The notes under the pieces were generated by a model. It was not told where the DNA came from and did not search any database. It was given only the letters and a program-made list of their open reading frames with translations. Positions 26,338 to 35,215 of a stretch of DNA of 64,000 nucleotides are shown in pieces. The stretch comes from DSVQ01 sp964484765 (lineage in GTDB: Bacteria; Planctomycetota; Planctomycetia; Planctomycetales; Planctomycetaceae). The DNA lies in assembly GCA_964484765.1 (NCBI GenBank), contig CAZAGI010000006.1:94288-158287 (forward strand), written 5' to 3'. The first letter of the stretch is position 1; each line of letters opens with the position of its first letter. The translations under genes were made by a program, and so were the position numbers.

Positions 26338-27873
26338 ATGGTCGCCGGATTCGGGAACATCGCTAAGATTCTGCCACTAGAGCAACTCGCCGCCGTCATT
26401 GCGGAAGTGCAAGCTGCCGGTCGCACCGTGGCGCATTGCCACGGAGTGTTTGATCCGCTGCATGTCGGACATATCCGGCATTTCACCGATGCCCGCCGGC
26501 ACGGCGACGTGCTGGTGGTGACCGTTACCCCGGACCGTTTCGTCAACAAGGGTCCGCACCGCCCCGTCTTTACCGAAGCGCTGCGGGCGGAAGCCATTGC
26601 AGCATTGTCCGCGGTGGACTTCGTCGCCGTGAATCAGTTTCCCACTGCGGTCGAAACGATTCGGCTGCTGCGTCCGAATGTGTTTGTGAAGGGTTCCGAA
26701 TTTCGCAGCGGTAAAGATTTGACGGGCGCAATTGCCGAGGAACAGGCGGCGGCGGAATCGGTCGGAGGGCGGCTTGATTTCACCGACGATCTGGTGTTCA
26801 GTGCGTCGCATCTGGTAAACCGGCACCTCTCCGTCTTTCCGCCGTCGGTGGTGGATTATCTTTCTGATTTCGCCCAGCGCTATCCCACGGCCAAGGTCTT
26901 GGAACCGCTGCAAACCGCCGAGAAACTGAAGGTGCTCGTCGTTGGGGAAACCATCATCGACGATTACCGCTATGTCGAAGCGATCGGAAAATCATCCAAA
27001 GAGCCCACGCTGGTGGTGAAAGCGCTCAACCACGAGCGATTTCTCGGTGGGGCCGCAGCGGTGGCGAATCACATCGCCGGGTTTGTCGGCGACGTGACGC
27101 TGCACTCCTGGCTTGGTGCGGAGAACACGCAGGAAGATTTCATCCGCGAGCGGCTCAAGCCCAATGTGCGGCCGCAGTTTGTCTACCGCCAGAATTCTCC
27201 CACCATCGTGAAGCGGCGGTTCATCGAACAATACTTCTTCGCCAAGTTGTTTGAAGTCTATGAAATCAACGACGCCTTACCCACCGCCGAAGAATCCGCC
27301 GAGCTGGTGAATTCGCTGCAGGGCCAGGTCGCGGATTATGACCTTGTGATCGTCGTCGATTTCGGCCACGGCATGCTCACGCCCGAGTTGGTGGCCATGG
27401 TTTGTCGCGATGCCCGGTTCCTGGCGGTGAACACGCAAGCCAACGCTGGAAATTACGGTTACCACGTCGCCTCGAAATACCCGCGGGCCGATTACCTCTC
27501 GCTCGCGGAGAATGAAATGCGGCTGGAGTCACGCGATCGGCGTGGTGAATTAGCGCCGATGCTGCAGCAACTGGCGGAACGCATCCAGTGCCCGCGCTTG
27601 ATGGTCACCCGCGGCAGCCGGGGATGTTTGGGATATTCCCAGGACGACGGCTTTGTCGAAGTCCCGGCGTTTGCCACAAAAATTGTTGACCGTGTCGGGG
27701 CCGGAGATGCGTTTCTGGCAATTACGTCGCTGTGTGCAGCCCAGAATGTGCCGATGGAATTGATCGGTTTCATCGGTAACGTCGTCGGTTCGGAAGCCGT
27801 CGCCATCGTGGGGAATAAGTCGTCCATCGAGCGGACCCCGCTGTGTCGTCACATCGAACATTTGCTAAAGTAG
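26338..27873 (+). CDS. Bifunctional nucleotidyltransferase/PfkB sugar kinase, HldE-like with reversed domains
   Basis: 511 residues from the ATG at 26338 (a TTG at 26323 is possible). Residues 1 to about 185 are a cytidylyltransferase-type domain with the HxGH signature in GVFDPLHVGH (HVGH 42-45). Residues about 195-511 are a PfkB/ribokinase-type kinase ending in the anion-hole motif GAGDAF. In HldE/RfaE the kinase comes first, so the order here is reversed. The expected chemistry is phosphorylation of a sugar phosphate such as heptose 7-phosphate and activation of its 1-phosphate with a nucleotide. It is the first gene of the 14-gene sugar operon. Confidence 0.9.
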   Translation: MVAGFGNIAKILPLEQLAAVIAEVQAAGRTVAHCHGVFDPLHVGHIRHFTDARRHGDVLVVTVTPDRFVNKGPHRPVFTEALRAEAIAALSAVDFVAVNQFPTAVETIRLLRPNVFVKGSEFRSGKDLTGAIAEEQAAAESVGGRLDFTDDLVFSASHLVNRHLSVFPPSVVDYLSDFAQRYPTAKVLEPLQTAEKLKVLVVGETIIDDYRYVEAIGKSSKEPTLVVKALNHERFLGGAAAVANHIAGFVGDVTLHSWLGAENTQEDFIRERLKPNVRPQFVYRQNSPTIVKRRFIEQYFFAKLFEVYEINDALPTAEESAELVNSLQGQVADYDLVIVVDFGHGMLTPELVAMVCRDARFLAVNTQANAGNYGYHVASKYPRADYLSLAENEMRLESRDRRGELAPMLQQLAERIQCPRLMVTRGSRGCLGYSQDDGFVEVPAFATKIVDRVGAGDAFLAITSLCAAQNVPMELIGFIGNVVGSEAVAIVGNKSSIERTPLCRHIEHLLK

Positions 27874-27919
27874 AGCCAACGATCGACGACGGATTCATCG
27901 AAAACAGAAGGACGCGGTT

Positions 27920-28939
27920 TTGGCTGCATCACCATTGAAAACCGTGCTGGTCACGGGCGGCGCGGGATATGTCGGCGCGGTGCTGACGCCGCGGTTGCTC
28001 GCCGCAGGGTACAACGTCCGAGTGCTCGATCTCTACATTTACGGCGAAGAGGTTCTCGACAGCTGCCGCGGTCACGCCGGCCTGAAAGAATTCAAGACCG
28101 ATTTGCGCGATGAACGGGCTGTCGCGGAAGCCGTGAAAGGCTGCGATGCCGTGATCCATCTCGCGTGCATCAGCAACGATCCGAGCTTCGAACTCAACCC
28201 GCGATTGGGGAAATCAATCAACTTCGATTGTTTCGCTCCGTTGGTGAGAATCAGCCGTGATGCCGGAGTCAGACGATTCATCTATGCATCGTCATCCAGT
28301 GTGTACGGCGTGAGCGAAGTTCCCAACGTCACCGAGGATCATCCGCTCAAGCCGATCACCGATTACAGTCGTTTCAAAGCCGACTGCGAACCGTTGTTAC
28401 TTGAGCAACAGGCCGAGGACTTCACCACGTTAGTGCTGCGACCGGCAACGCTCTGCGGTTACTCGCCGCGGCAACGGCTCGATCTTACGGTGAACATTTT
28501 GACGAATCACGCGGTCAACAAAGGTGTGATCACCGTCTTCGGCGGAACGCAGCTACGGCCGAACTTTCACATCGACGATATGGTCGACTTATATCTGCAG
28601 GTGCTGGCCGAACCCGCTGAACGGATCGCGGGCAAGGTCTTCAACGCCGGTTACCAGAATGAATCGGTGGCGAACCTCGCGCTGATCATCAAGCGCGTGG
28701 TTGAAGCGGAACTGCAGCGATCGAACATTCAGATCGTCACCACGCCTTCGGATGATCTGCGTTCGTATCACATCTCTTCGGACAAAATCCGCCGGGAATT
28801 GGGCTTTGCTCCACGGCGCACGATCGAAGACGCCGTCCGCGATCTGGTCAACGCCTTTCGCGACGACCGATTGCCGGGATCGTTGGATCGCTCAACGTAT
28901 TTCAACATCAAGCGGATGCAGGAACTGCAATTGCAGTAA
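27920..28939 (+). CDS. NAD-dependent sugar epimerase/dehydratase
   Basis: 339 residues with a TTG start at 27920, preceded by GAAGGA. It is an extended short-chain dehydrogenase: the NAD-binding motif TGGAGYVGAVL at the N-terminus and a catalytic Ser-Tyr-Lys set in which the usual YxxxK reads YSRFK (SSSSVYGVSE, then DYSRFKAD). It acts on a nucleotide-activated sugar. It begins 46 bases after the HldE-like gene, and HldD-type epimerisation of a heptose is a plausible but unproven role. Confidence 0.9.
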   Translation: MAASPLKTVLVTGGAGYVGAVLTPRLLAAGYNVRVLDLYIYGEEVLDSCRGHAGLKEFKTDLRDERAVAEAVKGCDAVIHLACISNDPSFELNPRLGKSINFDCFAPLVRISRDAGVRRFIYASSSSVYGVSEVPNVTEDHPLKPITDYSRFKADCEPLLLEQQAEDFTTLVLRPATLCGYSPRQRLDLTVNILTNHAVNKGVITVFGGTQLRPNFHIDDMVDLYLQVLAEPAERIAGKVFNAGYQNESVANLALIIKRVVEAELQRSNIQIVTTPSDDLRSYHISSDKIRRELGFAPRRTIEDAVRDLVNAFRDDRLPGSLDRSTYFNIKRMQELQLQ

Positions 28940-28988
28940 GTCAGCGGGTGGCAGGCGACGCCATCCTCTCGGGACTTGTTGAACAGTG

Positions 28989-29792
28989 ATGAACGACGAC
29001 GTGGTGACCATCGCGCGACGAATGCGGCGGCTCGTGCTCGAGATGTCGCATCGCGCTGGAACGCCGCACCTGGGGTCGTCGTTGTCGTGTGTGGAACTCC
29101 TCGCCGCAGTATATCACGGCTGGCAAGTGCGGCCCGAGCGGTGGACCGATCCGCAGCGCGACCGCGTGCTGCTCAGCAAGGGTCATGCCGGTACCACGTT
29201 GTATGCCGCGCTGCGAGTGTTTGGCTTTCTCACCGACGACGACATCGCCTCGTATGCCCAACCCGGCAGTTTGCTGGGGGAACATCCCAGCCCCGGATTG
29301 CCCGGCATTGAGATCGCCTCCGGTTCCCTGGGACACGGTTTGAATCTTGGTATCGGGCTGGCGCTCGCTGCGAGATTGCAGCAGTGGGGCTCGCGCGTCT
29401 GTGTCATCATGAGTGACGGCGAATGCAACGAAGGGACCGTGTGGGAGGCGGCGCTATTCGCTCCGCGACATCGGCTGTCGAATTTGTTTGCGATGATCGA
29501 TTACAACAAATGGCAAGCCACCGGGCGCAGCGACGACGTCACGGCGCTCGCGCCGCTCGCCGAGAAATGGCGGGCCTTTGGCTGGGCGGTCCATGAGATC
29601 GATGGCCATGACCTCGTGGCATTGGAACGATCGCTATCGTCTCCCGACCACGACGGCCGACCAACGATGATTGTTGCCCATACCGTCAAGGGGAAGGGCG
29701 TGTCATTCATGGAAGACGACAACAACTGGCACTACCGGGTTCCGAATACCGAGGAACTCGCCCGCGCCCTACAAGGGGTGGGCCTGCCATGA
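28989..29792 (+). CDS. Transketolase, N-terminal (TPP-binding) subunit
   Basis: 267 residues from the ATG at 28989 (a GTG at 28986 directly precedes it). This is the first half of a split transketolase. The thiamine-diphosphate motif is present as SDGECNEGTVWEAALFA followed by the conserved Asn in DYNKWQATG. HLGSSLSCVELLAAVY is the usual N-terminal substrate-channel region. It overlaps the second subunit by four bases (ATGA). Inside a sugar operon it may provide or use ketose phosphates rather than serve central metabolism. Confidence 0.93.
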   Translation: MNDDVVTIARRMRRLVLEMSHRAGTPHLGSSLSCVELLAAVYHGWQVRPERWTDPQRDRVLLSKGHAGTTLYAALRVFGFLTDDDIASYAQPGSLLGEHPSPGLPGIEIASGSLGHGLNLGIGLALAARLQQWGSRVCVIMSDGECNEGTVWEAALFAPRHRLSNLFAMIDYNKWQATGRSDDVTALAPLAEKWRAFGWAVHEIDGHDLVALERSLSSPDHDGRPTMIVAHTVKGKGVSFMEDDNNWHYRVPNTEELARALQGVGLP

Positions 29793-30724
29793 GGAACGCC
29801 TTCGCCGACGAAATCACTGCCCTCGCTGCCGCCGATCCGCGAATCGTGCTCCTCAGCGGCGATATCGGCAATCGGTTGTTCGACCGCTTCAAATCGCAGT
29901 TTCCTGATCGCTTCATCAACGTCGGAGTTGCCGAAGCGAACATGATGGGGATTGCCGCCGGGTTGGCGCTCGGGGGGATGCGGCCGGTGACGTACACGAT
30001 TGCGTCGTTCGCCGTTTACCGCTGTTATGAACAGATTCGAGTTGATGCGTGTTATCACAATTTGCCCGTCGTGATGGTCGGAACGGGAGCCGGACTGGCG
30101 TATGCGGCGAATGGCCCCACACATCATTCCTGCGAAGACGTCGCGGTCTTGCGTGCGATCCCGAATATCACGGTCGCTTGTCCCGCCGATGCGTGGGAAC
30201 TGCGCAGTTTGCTGCGAGATGCCCTGCAGCAATCCGGGCCGGTTTATCTGCGGATCGGAAAGAAAGGGGAGCCGCTGATTCATGCGGGAGTACCGGAATT
30301 GCCCCTCGGCCGCGCGACGGTGATGCGGCCTGGTGAGGATGTGACACTTCTCTGCGCAGGCACACTTTTGTTCGACGCCATCACCACCGCCGACCTTTTG
30401 AAGCGGGAGGGTCTCTCCGCGGAAGTGGTCAGCTTCCCCACGGTCAAGCCGTTGGATCACGCGCTGTTGAACCGCGTGTTCGCCACGCGGTCGCTGGTCG
30501 TCACCATCGAAGAGCACGCGCGATCGGGTGGACTCGGCGGCGCAGTCGCAGAATGGTTGTCCGATCAAGCACCCATGCGGGCAAAACTCTTGCGGCTCGG
30601 CACGCCCGATGCCTTTCTGCACGAAGCCGGCGAGCAGGAACACGCGCGCGCGGCCTGCGGTCTGACGGCTGCCGCGATGGCTGAAGGCATTCGTGCGGCA
30701 TTAAGAAACTCTGTGACACACTGA
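29789..30724 (+). CDS. Transketolase, C-terminal subunit
   Basis: 311 residues. It carries the pyrimidine-binding and C-terminal transketolase domains: the catalytic Glu region FINVGVAEANMMGIAAGLAL, GTGAGLAYAANGPTHHSCED and ITVACPADAWE. Together with the upstream subunit it forms one enzyme; the ATGA overlap ensures balanced synthesis. Transfer of two-carbon units between sugar phosphates is the expected reaction. Confidence 0.93.
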   Translation: MRNAFADEITALAAADPRIVLLSGDIGNRLFDRFKSQFPDRFINVGVAEANMMGIAAGLALGGMRPVTYTIASFAVYRCYEQIRVDACYHNLPVVMVGTGAGLAYAANGPTHHSCEDVAVLRAIPNITVACPADAWELRSLLRDALQQSGPVYLRIGKKGEPLIHAGVPELPLGRATVMRPGEDVTLLCAGTLLFDAITTADLLKREGLSAEVVSFPTVKPLDHALLNRVFATRSLVVTIEEHARSGGLGGAVAEWLSDQAPMRAKLLRLGTPDAFLHEAGEQEHARAACGLTAAAMAEGIRAALRNSVTH

Positions 30725-30739
30725 GAAACGAAGGCTTTC

Positions 30740-31789
30740 ATGCTCACCCGTGCCGCCATCCTTGTGGAATTGGGCCAGCCGCTGGAAATCGTCGACCTCG
30801 AGATTCCGCCGCTGCAACCGGGACAGGTGCTGGTGCAACTCGCATTCAGCGGCGTGTGTCACACGCAAGTCTCGGAAGCCCGTGGGTATCGCGGTCCCGA
30901 TCGCTTTCTGCCGCATTGTCTGGGTCACGAAGGCAGCGGTGTCGTGCGCGAGATCGGCAGCGGCGTGACCCGCGTCAAACCCGGTGATCGTGTCGTGCTG
31001 TCATGGATTAAAGGACTCGGAGGTGACGTGCCGGGATCGAAGTACGTTTGGAATGGCCGCACGGTCAACGCCGGGGGAATCACGACGTTCAGCGATTTCA
31101 GCGTGATCAGCGAGAATCGCCTGACGGTGCTCGATGCGGTCCTGCCGTTCGATGCGGCCGCGTTGCTCGGCTGTGCGATTCCCACGGGATTGGGAACGGT
31201 CTTCAACACGGCACAAGTGCGACCCGGGCAATCGGTGGCGGTGTTCGGGACCGGCGGCATTGGCCTGTGGGCCGTCGCGGGCGCGACGCTTTCCGGGGCA
31301 TCGCCGGTAATCGCCGTTGATCTGCTTCCCGAAAAACTGGAGATGGCCCGCTCGCTTGGTGCCTCTCACACACTCTGCGCGGCGACGGACTCCGTCGTGG
31401 AGTCGGTCTTGAAGATTTGCCCGGGTGGCCTCGATGTCGCGATTGAAGCCAGCGGTCGTCCCGAGGTGATGCAGCAGGCGGTCGAGTCCGTCCGGTCACA
31501 GGGCGGTATCGCTGTCATCGCGGGAAATGCCCGGTTCAACGAATCGTGGGCGCTCGATCCCCGACAACTCAATCAAGGAAAACGTATTTTCGGCACTTGG
31601 GGCGGTGACAATCTCCCTGAGCGCGATTTTCCACGCTATCAGCGGCTGATCCGCAACGGCCGTTTGGATTGCAGCCGCTTCGTGCAGAATCGCTATTCTC
31701 TGCAGGAGATCAATCAGGCACTGGATGATCTCGCCGCCGGTCGCGTCGCGCGGCCGTTGATTGCGTTCAATTCGGCACCGGATGCATGA
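30740..31789 (+). CDS. Zinc-type alcohol dehydrogenase without structural zinc site
   Basis: 349 residues. Medium-chain dehydrogenase/reductase fold: catalytic zinc ligands in GVCHTQ and GHEGSG and the later Cys in LLGCAIPTGLG, and a Rossmann motif VAVFGTGGIGLWAV. The four-cysteine structural zinc lobe seen in most zinc alcohol dehydrogenases is missing; the equivalent region reads WIKGLGGDVPGSKYVWNG with no cysteine. It probably oxidises or reduces a sugar-derived alcohol in the operon product pathway. It starts 15 bases after the transketolase subunit. Confidence 0.88.
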   Translation: MLTRAAILVELGQPLEIVDLEIPPLQPGQVLVQLAFSGVCHTQVSEARGYRGPDRFLPHCLGHEGSGVVREIGSGVTRVKPGDRVVLSWIKGLGGDVPGSKYVWNGRTVNAGGITTFSDFSVISENRLTVLDAVLPFDAAALLGCAIPTGLGTVFNTAQVRPGQSVAVFGTGGIGLWAVAGATLSGASPVIAVDLLPEKLEMARSLGASHTLCAATDSVVESVLKICPGGLDVAIEASGRPEVMQQAVESVRSQGGIAVIAGNARFNESWALDPRQLNQGKRIFGTWGGDNLPERDFPRYQRLIRNGRLDCSRFVQNRYSLQEINQALDDLAAGRVARPLIAFNSAPDA

Positions 31790-31856
31790 TGATCTATTGA
31801 GCGGCCCGGCGCTCAAAACGATGGTTGCGAATTCGCGTTGTTGTGGGCGTTGCTTC

Positions 31857-32474
31857 ATGATCCTCGGCCTCGACCTCGACAACACTCTGGTGTGTTATGA
31901 CCGGCTGTTCTGGCAACTGGCCAGTGAGCGCGGCTGGATCTCCGTGGACATGCCCTGTCGGAAAGAGTGTGTCCGTGATGAGCTGCGACGGACCGGGCGT
32001 GAAGCCGATTGGACGCTGTTGCAGGGCGAAGTCTACGGGTCGCGCATGGTTGAGGCGACGCCGTTTCCGGATGTTCTGACCGCGTTGTCGAAACTTCATC
32101 AGGCGGGATGGCAGTTGCGGATCATCAGTCACCGCACGCGCACCCCGTTTGCGGGGCCGAGCCATGATCTGCATGCCGCCGCGAGAAACTGGCTGGAATC
32201 ACAGGGGTTTCTCGACGAATCGCGTACCGGCCTCAATGCAAATCGGGTCTTTCTGGAAACGGAGAAGACGGCGAAACTCGCACGGATCAACGCCGTCGGT
32301 TGCCACTGTTTCATTGATGATCTCCCGGAACTGCTCGCCGATCAAGAATTTCCTGCCGATGTCCAGCGAGTGCTCTTCGATCCTCATCGGCACTGCCCGA
32401 CCGCCTCGGTCCCGATGAATCGCTTTCACGACTGGTCCGCAGTGATGGACGCGCTGAAGGCGGCATCATCATGA
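31857..32474 (+). CDS. HAD-superfamily hydrolase
   Basis: 205 residues from the ATG at 31857; longer in-frame starts overlap the preceding gene and lack similarity. The first HAD motif DLDNTLVCYD (nucleophile Asp) lies at the very N-terminus; IISHRTR resembles motif II and FIDDLPE motif III/IV. The enzyme is probably a sugar-phosphate phosphatase, analogous in role to GmhB of the heptose pathway but not clearly of that family. It overlaps the next gene by four bases. Confidence 0.8.
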   Translation: MILGLDLDNTLVCYDRLFWQLASERGWISVDMPCRKECVRDELRRTGREADWTLLQGEVYGSRMVEATPFPDVLTALSKLHQAGWQLRIISHRTRTPFAGPSHDLHAAARNWLESQGFLDESRTGLNANRVFLETEKTAKLARINAVGCHCFIDDLPELLADQEFPADVQRVLFDPHRHCPTASVPMNRFHDWSAVMDALKAASS

Positions 32475-33508
32475 CAACTTCCGACATCATCGCAGCGGCT
32501 CGTTCGCTGCTGGTGCAATGCCAGCGGGGAACATTGCAGTCCGTCGAACCTCTCGCCGGTGGCCGCAACAACCGTGTGTATCGTGTGACGAGTGATCAAA
32601 CCACCGCGATTCTGAAACACTACTACCGTTCGGCGACCGGCGGGCATGACCGTTGGGCGTCCGAAGTCGCGTGGTGCACGTTCTGCGATCGATTCCATGT
32701 GGGATGGACGCCGGTGCTGTGGGCGGCGGATCGATCCACGAATTGTGCGCTCTTTGAGGAATTGCCCGGACGTCGTGTCACCGCAGATGATGTCGACGCG
32801 GTGGCCGTCGGAATGGCGGTGGGCTTTGTTATCTCGCTGAACCGGCCGGGTATGCTATCAGACGCTACAGGCCTCCCCGTCGCTTCCGAGGCCTGCTTCA
32901 CATGGCGTGATCATGAAGAATGCATTCAGCGGCGGATCGATCGGTTCACGGCGTTCATTCCGCAAGATGATCTCGACGCGGCGATGCAGCATTGGATCAC
33001 CACCGAACTCATCCCCGTGTGGGAACAAGCCCGACGGCATTTGAGGGATTCACTCACGGAAAGCGAATTGCAGTATCCGTTGCCGCAAAACCTTCGGTGT
33101 TTGTCACCGTCCGATTTCGGATTTCACAACGCCTGGCGGTTGCCCAGCGGCGATTTGCGGTTCCTCGACTTTGAGTACGCCGGATGGGATGATCCGGCCA
33201 AATTGGTGTGCGACTTTTACTGGCAAGTAGACTTACCGGCACCGCGGGAAACGTGGCCACGCATGATCGCTGCATTGACGGACAATCCCGATTGGCTGAC
33301 GCAGCGCGTGCGGCGGTTGTTCCCGGCGATGGGGATCAAATGGTGTGGCATCGTGCTGAATGAGTTTCTGCGAACGGAACGCGATCGCCGGGATTTCGCG
33401 GGGGAATCGATCGATGATCCTCGTCAGCGTCAATGGGACAAAGCCCGAGTCTTGCTGCAAGATGTCACCGCCGTGATCAACACCCCTTGGCCGCCAGTGC
33501 GAGATTGA
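32471..33508 (+). CDS. APH-like phosphotransferase family protein
   Basis: 345 residues. The kinase fold of the aminoglycoside phosphotransferase/choline kinase group is visible: GGRNNRVYRVT with the lysine in AILKHYY, a catalytic loop in which the usual HGDxxxxN reads PSDFGFHN (Asp and Asn kept, His and Gly replaced), and the metal-binding FLDFEYAG. It probably phosphorylates a small molecule such as a sugar. It is coupled by an ATGA overlap to the HAD gene, suggesting a phosphate-on/phosphate-off pair. Confidence 0.82.
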   Translation: MTTSDIIAAARSLLVQCQRGTLQSVEPLAGGRNNRVYRVTSDQTTAILKHYYRSATGGHDRWASEVAWCTFCDRFHVGWTPVLWAADRSTNCALFEELPGRRVTADDVDAVAVGMAVGFVISLNRPGMLSDATGLPVASEACFTWRDHEECIQRRIDRFTAFIPQDDLDAAMQHWITTELIPVWEQARRHLRDSLTESELQYPLPQNLRCLSPSDFGFHNAWRLPSGDLRFLDFEYAGWDDPAKLVCDFYWQVDLPAPRETWPRMIAALTDNPDWLTQRVRRLFPAMGIKWCGIVLNEFLRTERDRRDFAGESIDDPRQRQWDKARVLLQDVTAVINTPWPPVRD

Positions 33509-33523
33509 TTCGAGGAAACCGGA

Positions 33524-34534
33524 ATGTCCGTGGTTGTTGAACCGAAGTCCGTGGTGGTGCTGGGAGCCAATTCGTTCTCGGGGCAGGATTTTGTCGATCT
33601 GCTGCTGGACCAACCGCAATACCGCGTGATTGGTGTCAGTCGCTCGCCGGAACGGTCCGCACTGTTTCTCAAATATAAAGAGCGGGCCGATCTGTCGCGC
33701 TATCAGTATCACTCACTCGATATGAACCGCGACATGCCCACGATCCTCGAATTGCTCGACGCCGAGCGACCGGCATACATCGCGAATTTCGCCGCCCAAA
33801 GTGAAGTTGCGCCGAGTTGGGAACATCCCGAGCATTGGTTCGAAACCAACACGGTGGCGCTGTCGAAGCTGATCAACCATCTCCGCCGTCGTGACTATCT
33901 GCAGCGGTATCTGCACATCTCTTCGCCGGAAGTGTATGGCACGTGCGTGGGACGGGTGACGGAAGACGCGCCGATGAATCCCAGCACGCCATACGCCGCC
34001 TCCAAAGCTGCGGCCGATATGCTGCTGGAAACGTATCGCAAGCAGTTCCATTTCCCGTTGCTGACGGTGCGGGCCACTAATGTGTACGGGGCCCGGCAAC
34101 AACTCTTCAAAATCATCCCCCGCGCTGCGATCTACGTACTGCTCGGGAAAACGATTGAATTGCATGGCGGCGGCCATGCGGTGAAGTCGTACATTCACAT
34201 TAGTGACGTCTCACGCGGCGAACTGGCGATTCTCGAGCGCGGACAACTTGGCCAGTTGTATCACCTCTCTCCGGATCAAGGAGTGGCCGTGCGTGATGTC
34301 GTGGCACAGGTCTGCAATGCACTGCAACGTCCCTTCGCGGATTGCACCAAGATCGTTGATGAACGTCCTGGTCAGGATGCGGCATATGTGATCGATTCCT
34401 CTCTCGCGAGGAAGGAACTCGGCTGGAGTTCCTCGATCGATCTCAGAGCCGGGATTGAGGAAGTGGTCCATTGGGTTCGCAGCAACCTGACTGAAATCCA
34501 AACCCTGCCGTTGACCTACCAGCATCGCCCATAA
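33524..34534 (+). CDS. NAD-dependent nucleotide-sugar 4,6-dehydratase-like protein
   Basis: 336 residues. Extended SDR of the GDP-mannose/dTDP-glucose 4,6-dehydratase group: VVVLGANSFSG as the coenzyme motif (the middle Gly of GxxGxxG replaced), NFAAQSEVAPSW, SSPEVYGT and the catalytic YAASK. 4,6-dehydratases create the 4-keto-6-deoxy sugars that C-methyltransferases, cupins and reductases act on, and such genes follow downstream. It is 15 bases from the previous gene and 9 from the next. Confidence 0.9.
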   Translation: MSVVVEPKSVVVLGANSFSGQDFVDLLLDQPQYRVIGVSRSPERSALFLKYKERADLSRYQYHSLDMNRDMPTILELLDAERPAYIANFAAQSEVAPSWEHPEHWFETNTVALSKLINHLRRRDYLQRYLHISSPEVYGTCVGRVTEDAPMNPSTPYAASKAAADMLLETYRKQFHFPLLTVRATNVYGARQQLFKIIPRAAIYVLLGKTIELHGGGHAVKSYIHISDVSRGELAILERGQLGQLYHLSPDQGVAVRDVVAQVCNALQRPFADCTKIVDERPGQDAAYVIDSSLARKELGWSSSIDLRAGIEEVVHWVRSNLTEIQTLPLTYQHRP

Positions 34535-34543
34535 GGAAGATTC

Positions 34544-35206
34544 ATGGCGTATGTCGATTTTTTGACGAGTACGCATCACAGTACGCAGCGAGATTACCAG
34601 CAGCGCGTCGTCGAGTATGACAAAGCGGAGTGCGCGGAAGTCGCCGTGCGCTTCGATCGCGATTACTGGGATGGTGACCGTCGCTACGGTTTCGGCGGTT
34701 ACAAGTACGACGGCCGCTGGCGCGCCGTGGCGGAAGCCATCGCAGCCCATTACCAGTTGCAACCGGGAGCACGGATTCTCGACGTTGGCTGCGGCAAGGC
34801 GTTCCTGTTGTACGAGCTGTCGCAGGTGGTGCCTCAAGCGCAGGTCGTGGGTCTTGATATTTCCCGCTATGCTTTGGAGAACGCCAAGGAGGAAGTGCGG
34901 CCGTATCTGATAGAAGGGACCGCGGCGAAACTGCCGTTTCCCGACCATTCCTTTGATCTCGTGATCTCCATCACAACGCTGCACAACTTGTACTTGCCGG
35001 AGTTGTGGTCGGCACTGCAGGAAATCGAGCGGGTGGGGAAGTCTGCAAAATATGTTTGTGTCGAAGCCTATCGCAACGAGCGTGAAAAAGTGAACCTGAT
35101 GTACTGGCAGCTGACTTGCCGGGCCTTTCACACCCCGACCGAATGGGAGTGGCTCTTCGCCCAGACCAGCTACACCGGCGACTACAGTTACATCTATTTC
35201 GAATAA
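34544..35206 (+). CDS. Class I SAM-dependent methyltransferase
   Basis: 220 residues. Motif I is clear as ILDVGCGKAFLLYEL, followed by VVGLDISRYALENA and the acidic SFDLVISITTLHN region. The N-terminus is an aromatic, charged extension (about 1-70) typical of sugar methyltransferases. It likely methylates an intermediate or the finished glycan. It is nine bases from the genes on either side. Confidence 0.88.
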   Translation: MAYVDFLTSTHHSTQRDYQQRVVEYDKAECAEVAVRFDRDYWDGDRRYGFGGYKYDGRWRAVAEAIAAHYQLQPGARILDVGCGKAFLLYELSQVVPQAQVVGLDISRYALENAKEEVRPYLIEGTAAKLPFPDHSFDLVISITTLHNLYLPELWSALQEIERVGKSAKYVCVEAYRNEREKVNLMYWQLTCRAFHTPTEWEWLFAQTSYTGDYSYIYFE

Positions 35207-35215
35207 GCAGCAACG

